A stretch of DNA of 64,000 bases from Litorimonas sp965205225 (GTDB lineage: Bacteria > Pseudomonadota > Alphaproteobacteria > Caulobacterales > Maricaulaceae). A program made the translations under genes and the position numbers. The notes beneath the pieces were generated by a model. It saw nothing but the letters and a program-made list of their open reading frames with translations. It made no database searches and had not been told where the DNA came from. The DNA is taken from assembly GCA_965205225.1 (NCBI GenBank), contig CBDBFZ010000003.1:806001-870000 (forward strand), written 5' to 3'. Below are positions 50,433 through 60,300 of this stretch, in pieces. The stretch's first letter is position 1, and each line of letters starts with the position of its first letter.

Positions 50433-51466
50433 ATGAAGACAGCAGCCATATTCGGAGCCAGCGGCTATACTGGCGCGGAAGCCGTGCGATTGCTGCTGGG
50501 CCACCCTGAGATTCAGATTGGGGCGCTATCAGCCCATTGCCGGGCGGATGAACCTTATGGAGACGTGTTCGCCAACTTTCCGGCCAGATTCTGCCGACCA
50601 CACAGACGATCGAAAATATTGATCTGTCTGGCATTGATGTCGTGTTTTCCTGTTTGCCGCATTCGACGGGACAGGCCGCGATTGCGACTGCGTTGGATCA
50701 CGTGGACACGGTGATCGACGTGTCGGCGGATTTCAGACTGTCTGATCCGGTAGAATTTGAAATCGTTTACAGCTCACCTCACAGTCAGCCAGATCTGCTG
50801 CAGGACCGGGTTTATGGTCTGACAGAATTTGCACGGACCAATCTTCCGGGTGCGCGTCTGGTCGCCTGTCCCGGCTGCTATCCGACCTGTTCGCTGCTCG
50901 CACTGCTACCGGGTGTGGAGGCGTCGGCGTTCACCGACAGCTCGATCATTATCGATGCCAAGACAGGTGTGACCGGGGCAGGGCGCAAGGCAGCACTAGG
51001 CCTGCACTTTTCCGAAGTCTTTGATGGCGCGCATGCTTATGGGATTGGAAATCATCGCCATACCCCTGAAATGGAACAGGAATTGCGGCGGTTGGGTCAT
51101 AACTCAACGATTAGCTTTACGCCGCATCTTGTCCCGATGAACCGCGGCATGATCGCGACCTGCTATGTTGAACTGGCTGAGGATTGGTCGGTTGACCGGG
51201 TTCGAGGCCTCTATTCGGACCGTTATGCGGCGGATCCGTTTGTCACAATTCTCCCCGAAGGCGAGGTCCCGCAAACGCGGCATGTACGCGGGTCAAACCA
51301 GGCCCGCATCGGTATCTTCGCGGATCGTGTTCCAGGCCGGGTCATCATTGTGTCAGTGATTGATAATCTCACCAAGGGATCCAGCGGGCAGGCGGTGCAG
51401 AATTATAATCTGACGCAGGGCTGGGATGAAACGCTTGGCCTGAACGCAACGGGACTATTCCCGTAA
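50433..51466 (+). pseudogene. argC: N-acetyl-gamma-glutamyl-phosphate reductase, split by a one-base deletion
   Basis: ArgC reduces N-acetylglutamyl phosphate in arginine synthesis. The first frame gives the NADP loop G-A-S-G-Y-T-G-A-E and runs correctly to F-P near 50581, then reads nonsense. The frame two positions away continues Q-I-L-P-T-T-Q-T-I and on through F-S-C-L-P-H-S-T, the catalytic C-P-G-C-Y-P-T and the full C-terminus. Adding one G beside the GG at 50582-50583 restores one ~345-residue protein. No slippery heptamer is evident, so this is either a true inactivating mutation or an undercalled base. Its place after rplM-rpsI is conserved. Confidence 0.85.
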
Positions 51467-51537
51467 CCGTAGAAATTTTTCCGGGTCCTACGGAAAGTTT
51501 CACATGACCAACGCCACAAATTCGCTAGTCTTCTCCT

Positions 51538-51876
51538 ATGTCATTCCGCTTCATCACAACTGTTCTTGCTGCCGCCATCCTGCCGGGATGTGCTTCCGTC
51601 AAATTGCCGAAACTGGATTTTATGGGCAATTCCGACTTTAACGAGGAAATCTCCGATCTTGAGATGAGCTTTCCAAGCCCGGGAGAGGTACCGGACATCC
51701 CGACTGACATCCGCACAGCCGCTGAGTGGGATCAATCCGCGCGCGAGATGCAGAACCTCTTCGAGGATGTTGATGTGCCGGATTTGGAATCTGCCCTGAG
51801 CCCCGACGTGTTTGACCGACAGTTTGAAGCCGCCAAGGCTAAGGCTGAGGCTTATAAGGACGATGATCCGTCATGA
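51538..51876 (+). CDS. Small predicted lipoprotein, 112 aa
   Basis: The N-terminus MSFRFITTVLAAAILPGCAS has a lipobox-like L-P-G-C at residues 15-18. The rest is acidic and polar with no recognised domain; a helical stretch lies near the C-terminus (F-E-A-A-K-A-K-A-E-A-Y-K). The stop overlaps the start of the aminotransferase by 4 nt. Function unknown. Confidence 0.7.
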   Translation: MSFRFITTVLAAAILPGCASVKLPKLDFMGNSDFNEEISDLEMSFPSPGEVPDIPTDIRTAAEWDQSAREMQNLFEDVDVPDLESALSPDVFDRQFEAAKAKAEAYKDDDPS

Positions 51877-53111
51877 ACTGGCCTGTCCCCGACAAAACGT
51901 TTAGGGAAGAATTCTACCGGATCCAGCGTCTCCCACCTTACGTTTTTTCTGAAGTCAACAAACTGAAGGCCGAGCTTCGGGCAGAGGGGGCGGACATTAT
52001 CGATTTCGGCTTCGGCAATCCCGACCTGCCGACTCCCAAACATGTCATCGATAAGTTGATCGAGACCGTCCAGAAACCTAACGTCACGGGCTATTCGGCC
52101 TCACGTGGTATCAAGGGGCTGCGCCAGGCCTGCGCACGGTATTATGATCGGCGATTTGATGTCTCTCTCGACCCGGAGACTCAAGTCATCGCGACAATCG
52201 GATCCAAGGAAGGCTTTGCCAATCTGGCGCAGGCGATCACGGCGCCCGGCGATGTGATCTACGCGCCCGATCCGTCCTATCCGCTGCATGCCTATGGCTT
52301 CATCATTGCGGGTGCAAAAATCAAGGGCATTCCGGCTATTACGGCCGATGAATATCTGGCTGGCGTGAAGACGGCTCTGGCCGAAGACGATAAACCGCCT
52401 TTGGCGATTGTGGTCTGTTTTCCGTCTAATCCGACAGGGATGATCTGCGATTTGTCTTTCTACGAAGAGATCGCCGCCATTGCAAAAGAGAATGATATCA
52501 TTATTTTGTCTGATCTGGCTTATTCGGAAATCTACTTTGGTGATCCACCACCTTCGATTTTTCAGGCGTCGGCTGCGCGTGATATCCTTGCTGTTGAGAC
52601 TATCTCATTGTCTAAGACCTATTCCATGGCCGGTTGGCGTATGGGGTTTGCGGTCGGAAATGAACGGCTGATTGCCGCTCTGACGCGGGTTAAATCCTAC
52701 CTTGATTACGGGGCGTTCACGCCGATCCAGGTGGCGGCCTGTGCCGCGCTTGATGGACCCCAGGATCCTGTCGAACATGCACGGGCCATTTACAGAGCCC
52801 GCCGGGACGTGTTGGTGGAGAGTTTTGGCCGGACAGGGTGGACGATTCCATCACCGGCCGCATCCATGTTTGCCTGGGCTCCCCTGCCAGAGCTCTATCG
52901 CGAGATGGGTTCTCTCGCCTTTTCAAAATATCTGATGGAAAATGCCGCTGTGGCCGTGTCGCCAGGCAATGGCTTTGGCAAACATGGTGAAGGCTATGTC
53001 CGCATCGCTCTGGTTGAAAATGAGCAGCGTATTCGGCAGGCGGCGCGAAACATCAAACAGATGATGCAACGCGACTCAGCCCACTCTACAAAGGCTAGCG
53101 CTGCGGAGTAA
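51873..53111 (+). CDS. Class I/II PLP aminotransferase (AlaC / LL-DAP aminotransferase-like)
   Basis: A fold-type I transaminase, probably alanine- or glutamate-pyruvate type. The PLP lysine is in S-L-S-K-T-Y-S-M-A-G-W-R-M-G-F near residue 249; the N-P-T-G segment and the final arginine region G-E-G-Y-V-R-I-A-L-V are present. In many alphaproteobacteria the next gene is hom (homoserine dehydrogenase), then glpX; here glpX follows after 54 bp. Confidence 0.9.
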   Translation: MNWPVPDKTFREEFYRIQRLPPYVFSEVNKLKAELRAEGADIIDFGFGNPDLPTPKHVIDKLIETVQKPNVTGYSASRGIKGLRQACARYYDRRFDVSLDPETQVIATIGSKEGFANLAQAITAPGDVIYAPDPSYPLHAYGFIIAGAKIKGIPAITADEYLAGVKTALAEDDKPPLAIVVCFPSNPTGMICDLSFYEEIAAIAKENDIIILSDLAYSEIYFGDPPPSIFQASAARDILAVETISLSKTYSMAGWRMGFAVGNERLIAALTRVKSYLDYGAFTPIQVAACAALDGPQDPVEHARAIYRARRDVLVESFGRTGWTIPSPAASMFAWAPLPELYREMGSLAFSKYLMENAAVAVSPGNGFGKHGEGYVRIALVENEQRIRQAARNIKQMMQRDSAHSTKASAAE

Positions 53112-53165
53112 AACTGTCTGTGCTAACGCCGTTCGGCGAATCAAAACACCTGAAGGGCTGTTGGA

Positions 53166-54137
53166 ATGGGTAAAATTGGATTCAATGCAGGACTCGCTGT
53201 GCAGGCGGCGCTCGTCACTGAGCAAGCTGCAATTGCCGCGTCCAAAATGGTCGGACGCGGTCGCGAAAAAGCTGCCGATCAAAAGGCTGTGGACGCCATG
53301 CGGCGCGGCCTCAACGCTCTTGATATTCGGGGCCGTATCGTGATCGGCGAAGGGGAACGCGACGAAGCGCCTATGCTTTACATCTGCGAAGAAGTCGGGA
53401 CCGGTAAAGGGCCGGAAATCGATATCGCCCTCGATCCTCTGGAAGGGACAACCCTGACCGCCAAAGCCATGGCCAACGCGCTTGCCGTTATGGCATTTGC
53501 GCCGCGTGGCGGTCTGCTGTTCGCGCCTGACGTCTATATGGACAAGATTGCTATTGGCCCCGGCTATGAACCCGGTTCAATTGATCTGGCTGATAGTCCT
53601 GCCGACAATGTCAAACGTCTGGCGAAGGCCAAAGGCGTGTCCCCATCTGACATCACCGTCTGCGTGCTGGACCGCTCCCGTCACTCGGACATCATCAACA
53701 GCTTGCGTGATATTGATGCGCGCGTTCGCCTGATTACGGATGGCGACGTACAGGGCGTCATCAGCACGACGGATCCCGATACGCAGACTGATATGTATAT
53801 CGGGCAGGGCGGCGCACCCGAAGGGGTGCTGGCCGCCGCCGCATTGCGTTGTATTGGCGGGCAGATGCAGGGGCGTCTGCATTTCCGTCATGATGACGAA
53901 GTTACCCGCGCACGGCGCGTCGGTATAGATGACCTTGATCAAACCTATGATCTGGAGGAGCTCGCCTCAGGGCCGACGATTTTCTCGGCGACCGGCGTAA
54001 CCCAAGGGTCGCTGCTGGATGGCGTAAAAATCAAAGGCGGGCGCGTGCATACGCATACGCTGATTATGAATTCTGTCGATAGCGCCGTGCAGCGTCTTCG
54101 CTCCTCAAGACCCTACAGCCCTAGCAAGGCGGGATGA
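53166..54137 (+). CDS. glpX: Class II fructose-1,6-bisphosphatase
   Basis: Hydrolyses fructose-1,6-bisphosphate in gluconeogenesis. The metal/substrate motif D-P-L-E-G-T-T-L-T-A-K and I-G-E-G-E-R-D-E-A-P are present, with the Q-G-G-A-P-E-G-V-L-A-A-A segment in the middle. 323 residues, normal. Overlaps recJ by 4 nt, a conserved pairing. Confidence 0.96.
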   Translation: MGKIGFNAGLAVQAALVTEQAAIAASKMVGRGREKAADQKAVDAMRRGLNALDIRGRIVIGEGERDEAPMLYICEEVGTGKGPEIDIALDPLEGTTLTAKAMANALAVMAFAPRGGLLFAPDVYMDKIAIGPGYEPGSIDLADSPADNVKRLAKAKGVSPSDITVCVLDRSRHSDIINSLRDIDARVRLITDGDVQGVISTTDPDTQTDMYIGQGGAPEGVLAAAALRCIGGQMQGRLHFRHDDEVTRARRVGIDDLDQTYDLEELASGPTIFSATGVTQGSLLDGVKIKGGRVHTHTLIMNSVDSAVQRLRSSRPYSPSKAG

Positions 54138-55891
54138 CGGATAACCCCGCCTTATTGGGAGTCGAACAGTCCTTGTTGGGCAGAAAGTGGGTCATCAGAG
54201 CTGACGACACCACTATTATAGATGTCCAGCAGACGTCGGGCCTGGATTGGTTCCGTTCCGCTTTGTTGGCAGGACGCGGCGTGCCGGGCGGACTGGCAGA
54301 GCGTTATCTCGCGCCGACATTGAGCGCGGATCTTCCCGATCCCTCTACCCTGACAGATATGGACATGGCCGCGATCCGGATTCTGGACCGGATCGAAGTG
54401 GGCAAACGCATTACGCTGTTCTCGGACTACGATGTTGATGGCGGTACATCAGCCGCGCAGATGATCCGCTGGGGACGCGGCTTGGGCTACGAGTTCGGGC
54501 TGCACGTCCCTGACCGTATCCGGGATGGCTATGGCCCTTCGCGGCAGGCCTTTGAGGTGCTGAAAGGCGAGGGCGCGGATCTTGTCGTAACGCTGGATTG
54601 CGGCGCCGCCGCCCATGAGGCATTGCACGCTGCCGCAGAAATCGATTTGCCCGTGATTGTCATCGATCATCATCTGATGGACGGGCTGCCGCCGGCCGAG
54701 GCGATCGTCAATCCCAACCGACCCGGTGATGAGAGCGGATTGGGGTATCTGGCAGCGGCTGGCGTCACCTTCATGCTGGTCGTTGCCTTGAACCGCGAGG
54801 CGAAGAGGCGAAACTTGAAACCAACGCTGGATATCCGCGAATTGCTCGGCCTGACGGGGCTTGGTACAATTTGTGACGTTGTGCCCATGATTGGATTGAA
54901 CCGCCTCTTGGTTAAACAAGGACTCAAAATGATGGGGCGCCAGACCATCGCCGGACTGAACGCCTTAGCCGCCATTGCCAAAGCCACGCCGCCATTCACC
55001 ACCTATCATGCAGGCTTCGTTCTCGGCCCGCGGATCAATGCAGGCGGGCGGATTGGTCGTTCAGAGATGGGCGCGGAAATGCTCTCCACGGACGATATCG
55101 CGCTGGCCCAGTCCCACGCTTTTGAATTGGACAGGCTGAACCGGGAACGCCGAATGATGCAGGACGATATGCTTCGCATGGCAACGGAGCTGGCTGAGCG
55201 TCAGGATAATCGCGCAGTTATTGTCGTTTCAGTGGCGGGTTGGCATCCGGGCATAATCGGCATTGTCGCGGGTCGTCTGAAGGATCGATTCGAACGGCCT
55301 GCCATCGTGATTGGTATTGATGAGGAGGGTATTGGTAAAGGATCCGGGCGATCAATCTCTGGCGTCGACCTCGGCACAGCCTTTACCCAAGCAAAAAAGA
55401 GGGGGCTGCTACAGTCGGGCGGCGGGCATGCCATGGCCGGTGGTCTGACGGTGGATGGTGCGCGGGTCGATGAATTATCGGATTGGCTGGAATACAGGCT
55501 TGCAGACGACGTTGCCGCTGCGCAGGTATCGCCTGTGTCCAAAGTTGATTTAAGCCTATCGCCGTATGCGGTCGATCTTCAGCTTCTGGAGGTTATCGAT
55601 TCTGTCGGCCCCTATGGCCCGCAGAACCCTGACCCCGTTTTCGCGGTTCCAGATGTCAGGATCGCCTTCTCCAAGCGTTTGAACGGGGGTCATGTGCGCT
55701 TCACGGCAGAAGGCCGGGGCGGGGACCGGGTCTCCGGCATTCTGTTTCGCGGCGATGAAACGGAGCTTGGACAGGCCCTCTTGGATGCTGGTGACCGGCG
55801 CATTCATCTGCTCGGTCAGGTGAAACGAAACAGTTATCAAGGGCGTGAGAGTGCGGACTTTCACCTGAAAGATCTGGCTTGGATGGAATAA
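54134..55891 (+). CDS. recJ: Single-stranded-DNA exonuclease RecJ
   Basis: A 5'-3' exonuclease in recombination and mismatch repair. DHH-superfamily motifs are F-S-D-Y-D-V-D-G-G-T-S (96-106), D-C-G-A-A-A-H, and V-I-D-H-H-L-M-D-G. The DHHA1 domain has S-G-G-G-H-A-M-A-G-G near residue 430. The C-terminal OB part contains P-Y-G-P-Q-N-P-D-P-V-F. At 585 residues the length is typical. Confidence 0.96.
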   Translation: MTDNPALLGVEQSLLGRKWVIRADDTTIIDVQQTSGLDWFRSALLAGRGVPGGLAERYLAPTLSADLPDPSTLTDMDMAAIRILDRIEVGKRITLFSDYDVDGGTSAAQMIRWGRGLGYEFGLHVPDRIRDGYGPSRQAFEVLKGEGADLVVTLDCGAAAHEALHAAAEIDLPVIVIDHHLMDGLPPAEAIVNPNRPGDESGLGYLAAAGVTFMLVVALNREAKRRNLKPTLDIRELLGLTGLGTICDVVPMIGLNRLLVKQGLKMMGRQTIAGLNALAAIAKATPPFTTYHAGFVLGPRINAGGRIGRSEMGAEMLSTDDIALAQSHAFELDRLNRERRMMQDDMLRMATELAERQDNRAVIVVSVAGWHPGIIGIVAGRLKDRFERPAIVIGIDEEGIGKGSGRSISGVDLGTAFTQAKKRGLLQSGGGHAMAGGLTVDGARVDELSDWLEYRLADDVAAAQVSPVSKVDLSLSPYAVDLQLLEVIDSVGPYGPQNPDPVFAVPDVRIAFSKRLNGGHVRFTAEGRGGDRVSGILFRGDETELGQALLDAGDRRIHLLGQVKRNSYQGRESADFHLKDLAWME

Positions 55892-55940
55892 GAGCGCCCT
55901 GCTGGCTGCATTTTCATGACTTCAGTGCCATCTTTTCCGC

Positions 55941-55969
55941 TTGAACGCTCGCATAGGCTTTCATATATG
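55941..55969 (+). promoter_or_regulatory. Promoter of tRNA-Glu
   Basis: TTGAAC and TATATG are separated by exactly 17 bp; the tRNA begins 18 bp after the -10 element. Confidence 0.6.
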
Positions 55970-55986
55970 GCGGCTCGCAACAGAGT

Positions 55987-56061
55987 GGTCCCTTCGTCTA
56001 TCGGTTAGGACGCCAGGTTTTCAACCTGGAAAGAGGGGTTCGATTCCCCTAGGGACTGCCA
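55987..56061 (+). tRNA. tRNA-Glu (anticodon TTC)
   Basis: A 75-nt cloverleaf with encoded CCA. The acceptor GGTCCCT pairs with AGGGACT (one G-U), the anticodon loop is TTTTCAA giving TTC, and the T-arm is AGGGG-TTCGATT-CCCCT. Confidence 0.96.
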
Positions 56062-56128
56062 GTTGCTTCTCTCCTATCAGTGCGTTTTTCACCTGACAGC
56101 GGAACCTCTCAGGGTTAGAGCGTTATCC

Positions 56129-56611
56129 ATGAAACGTGTTCTGCTTTCCGCTCTACTCGCGGCTGTTGCCTCAACGGCTTTTGCGCCGGTCGCTTTTGCA
56201 CAAACGGCGCAAAATGATGTTGTCGATTTTGGTGAACCTCAACCTCTGACGATTGTCTCAGAGAACGGAACTCATCTATTTCAGGTCGAAGAGGCCAAAA
56301 CGCTCGAACAACAGGCTCGCGGCATGATGTGGCGGGAGGCAATGGGCGAAGATGAAGGCATGATCTTCGAATTTGCGGAACCAAAGGTCGCAACCATCTG
56401 GATGAAGAACACGGCCATTCCGCTCGATATTCTGTTCGTCCGTTCGAACGGCCAGATTCTGAAGATTGAGCATATGGCGCAGCCCTACAAGCTTCGATCC
56501 GCTAGTTCCGAAGCCGTGATTGCGGCTGTCGTCGAACTCAAAGGTGGGCGGGCGCTGGAACTGGGGATTAAGCCTGGAGATATAGTCCAGCATCCATTTT
56601 TCGGCAGCTAA
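56129..56611 (+). CDS. DUF192 family exported protein
   Basis: The start M-K-R-V-L-L-S-A-L-L gives a Sec signal peptide with cleavage after A-F-A (residue 24). The DUF192 domain (about 50-155) has the signature R-G-M-M-W-R-E, M-I-F-E-F, and W-M-K-N-T-A-I-P-L-D-I-L-F. The role of the family is not established. The longer open frame begins 2 nt after the tRNA and was not used. About 160 residues. Confidence 0.92.
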   Translation: MKRVLLSALLAAVASTAFAPVAFAQTAQNDVVDFGEPQPLTIVSENGTHLFQVEEAKTLEQQARGMMWREAMGEDEGMIFEFAEPKVATIWMKNTAIPLDILFVRSNGQILKIEHMAQPYKLRSASSEAVIAAVVELKGGRALELGIKPGDIVQHPFFGS

Positions 56612-56615
56612 CGAC

Positions 56616-56643
56616 TTGCACCTGTGCGCGAACCGTCTATGAG
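56616..56643 (+). promoter_or_regulatory. Promoter of tRNA-Pro(TGG)
   Basis: TTGCAC and TATGAG are separated by 16 bp, 16 bp upstream of the tRNA. Confidence 0.4.
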
Positions 56644-56658
56644 CCGCTTCGTCTGGAA

Positions 56659-56735
<77 letters not shown>

Positions 56736-56813
56736 GATATCTCAATCACATCGCAATTGTAAGCCTTGTCTTAACGCCTCTGACCTAGCGTCCCTCAGAG
56801 AGGGTTTAAGTTA

Positions 56814-57134
56814 TGACCCCAATAACGGGGCATCCGGATTGAGGCAAGCGACTACGCTGGGCGGCGGTGTACGGCGTCAGCTTGCGCAGATTGGGATCAG
56901 GCAATTCTCAATGTCGGATCCGCCGATGCCCCCATTTCCATCAACAAGACGGTTATCCGGGACAATAAACTACATCTGGCGTAGATCAGCACGATCCTGA
57001 AAATTCTGACCAGCTAGCCCATCGTCGTGGCGATGGTGTCCTTGCTGATGGTTCGGGGGCACCGACGAAGAGGATGACAATGACGATTGTCTCTAACCCA
57101 TTGTTTAATTTGTGATCATTGACGTTTGGGGTCA
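56814..57134. mobile_element. Possible decayed element bounded by 9-bp inverted repeats
   Basis: The ends are TGACCCCAA at 56814-56822 and TTGGGGTCA at 57126-57134, perfect inverses 321 bp apart. The interior has no intact frame over 60 codons that looks genuine, and I saw no target-site duplication. The wider 56736-57332 gap otherwise holds no gene. The match could be chance or a remnant of a small insertion sequence. Confidence 0.25.
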
Positions 57135-57271
57135 GAGGTGTTGAAACGCCACCCACAGTCCTGCAAAACAGGGCAAGTTTATCCTTCGCAACGCCATTAA
57201 ATGTCCGTCAATGTCGCTTGGTCCGGGCCCAGAAAATCTTGATCCCCTTGATCGGATTGTGCCCCTTTGCA

Positions 57272-57305
57272 AACAGATCTCCGGTTCTGTCTTAGTCTCG
57301 GTCAT
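57272..57305 (-). pseudogene. Remnant start of the gene downstream of the second giant gene
   Basis: Just after the giant gene's stop, a conserved block with ribosome site AAGG precedes ATG and codons M-T-E-T-K-T-E-P-E-I-C. It mirrors the block with M-T-E-T-E-S-D-T-V at 345 after the first giant gene. Beyond about 11 codons it continues open to 57132 but no longer resembles anything I recognise. Confidence 0.35.
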
Positions 57306-57332
57306 GACCTTGTCCCGGGTTTGACCCACTGG

Positions 57333-60300
57333 TTAGAAATCATCCATATCTGCGGTGACAACCTCCATCTCCGGCAGGATTATGGCGAGATCATTCTGCA
57401 TCGCCGGATGGCTTTCGAGCCCGGGCCAACACATCAGATCCCCCCACGGGCCCGGAAGCGGGCCTGATGAGAGTGGACCGAAAGAAAGCGGGTCTGAAAG
57501 CGGAATGAGGATAGCATCCTCGTCTATATGAACCGGCTGATCCAGGCTCCTGACCCCGTCCGCCCATAAGTCGTCCCATAGATCATTATTCCAGGGATCA
57601 TTATTCCATAGATCACTATTCATGAGTGGGTCGGGGTTCATGAGCGGGTTGTCCAGCCTGATCGTTCCGGACCCGGGGTCAGTTCTGGGGTCAGCCACGG
57701 GATCGATCCCAATGTCAGTCTTGGTTTCAGTCTTGGTGTCAGTCTTGGACTCGGCGCTTTGCGCCCCCGCAGCAGCGAGGGTGACCATCACCCCGTTCTC
57801 TATGCGCACTTCCGCATTGCCGTCCCTATAGACATTATAGGTGACGCCGTCCTCTGCCGCCGTCCCGGTCAGGGCGAATGAACTACCGCTCAGATCAACC
57901 CTGTCATCCGCATCTCCCAGCACGTCGAGGCTCGCCATCCCGCCCTCGCGCTCCTCCGTTACGTCAAACACGGCCTGCGCGTCCAGCACCAGGCTGTTGG
58001 CACTTGTGCCGGACAGGTCAAACAGTTCGACACTGTCGACGCCGGCATTGCCCGCGCCCGTCAGGTCGAGCGCCAGGCCGGCCCCGCCCAGCACCAATGT
58101 GTCCACGCCCGTGCCGCCATCAATCGCCGCAAAGTCAAGGGCGGTGATGCTGATAGTGTCATTGCCCGCCCCGCCGCGCACCACATCATTCGTGGCGATG
58201 TCTGTAAAACTGTCATCGCCAGCATTGCCGGTGAAATTATCCGCCGCCGCTATGCCCTGCGCTGTGACCGGCACGAGGCTTTCCGTTCCCGTCGCCCCGC
58301 CATAGACGATATAGGTCTCGCCGGCCCAGATGTCCCCATTCGGGGCGGCAAAAGGGGCGCCGATGATCAGATCATCATAGCCATCGCCATTGACATCCCC
58401 CGCAGACGAGACGGACCAGCCGGAATAGTCACCCATGTCGATCCCGGTCAGGATGAAGCCGTTGGTCCCATTCAGCATGGACAGATCCAGCACACCGTCT
58501 GTGCCCGGCGCGCTGGCCCCGCCATAGACAATATAGGTCTCGCCGGAATTATTCCCATTCGGGTCGGCCCGATAGGCCCCGATGATCAGATCATCATAGC
58601 CATCGCCATTGACATCCCCCGCCGACGAGACGGAACGACCGGACTCGTCACCCCCGTCAATACCGGTCAGGATGAAGCCGTTCGTGCCGTCCAGCGCCCC
58701 GAGATTCAGCTCGCCGTCCGTGCCCGGCGCGGTCGCCCCGCCATAGACGATATAGGTCTCACCGGAACTCTCCCCATTCGGGTCGGCATAACGGGCCCCG
58801 ATGATCAGATCATCATAACCATCGCCATTGACATCCCCCGCCGACGAGACGGATCGGCCGGAAGCGTCACCCGTATCGATCCCGTTGAGGGTAAAGCCGT
58901 TCGTCCCGTCCAGCGCCCCGAGATTCAGAACGCCATCCGTGCCCGGCGCGCTCGCCCTGCCATAGACGATATAGGTTGCGCCAGCTTCACTGTCGGCCCC
59001 ATCAGCCCCGATGATCAGATCATCATAACCGTCGCCATTGACATCCCCCGCAGACGATACGGAAATGCCGAGCGTGTCACCATTGGCGATGCCGGTCAGG
59101 GCAAAGCCGCGCGTGCCGTCCAGCGTGGATCGATCCAGCACGAGATCTGCGCCCGTCGCCCCGCCATAGACCACATAGGCCTCGCCGGGCCCAAGGATCG
59201 TATCATATTCGCCCTCCACACTGCCAACCCCCGTTGCCCCGATGATCAGATCATCATAACCGTCGCCATTGACATCCCCCGCCGAGGAGACGGAAAAGCC
59301 GGAATCGTCACCCGCGTCGATCCCGGTCAGGATGAAGCCGTTCGTTCCATCCAGGTCGGACAGATCCAGCACGCCCCCTGTGCCCGGCGCGCTCGCCCCG
59401 CCATAGACGATATAGGTCTCGCCCGAGCTGTCCCCATTCGGGTCGGCGTACTGGGCCCCGATGATCAGATCATCATAGCCGTCGCCATTGACATCCCCGG
59501 CAGACGACACGGACTGACCGGAAAGGTCACCCGCGTCGATCCCGGTCAGGGTAAAGCCGTTCGTCCCGTCCAGCGCTGACAGATCCAGCTCGCCCTCCGT
59601 GCCCGGCGCGCTCGCCCCGCCATAGACGATATAGGTCTCGCCAGCTTGATTGTCCCCATTCGGGTCGGCATTAGGGGCCCCGATGATCAGATCGTCATAG
59701 CCGTCGCCATTGACATCCCCGGCAGACGAGACGGAAGAGCCGGAAAAGTCCTGCCCGTCGATCCCGTTGATGATGAAGCCGTTACTGCCGTCCAGACTGG
59801 AGAGGGGAACCAACTCATTGACATCCGTTACCGTGATGGCGACATTGTGGTCCGTACTATTGGTGCCGTCGAATGCGGTGACGGTGATGTCATAGACATT
59901 ATCCCCACCATCATCGCCCGGCGCCTCGAAGTCGGGTGCCTCTATAAAACTGACCTCGCCTGTAGCGGCATTGATCGTGAACAGCGCCGCATCCGTCCCG
60001 GACAGGCTGTAGACTAGAGTGTCGCCATCCGCATCCGTCGCCGCCGCCATATAGGCTGCAGTCTGGTTCTCCTGCGCATTGGTAGCGGCGGGCGAGGTGA
60101 AGACCGGTATATTGTCATTGTCATTCGTCACCGTGATGGCGACATTGTGGTCCGTACTATTGATGCCATCCGACGCGGTGACGATAATGTCATAGACATT
60201 ATCCCCACCATCATCGCCCGGCGCCTCAAAGTCGGGCGCCTCTATAAAACTGACCTCGCCTGTATTGGCATCGATCGTGAACAGGGCCGCATCCGTCCCG

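Noticed and set aside
50560..50600. Programmed frameshift in argC
   Set aside because: No slippery heptamer or downstream structure is evident, and family members are single-frame; a missing base explains it better.
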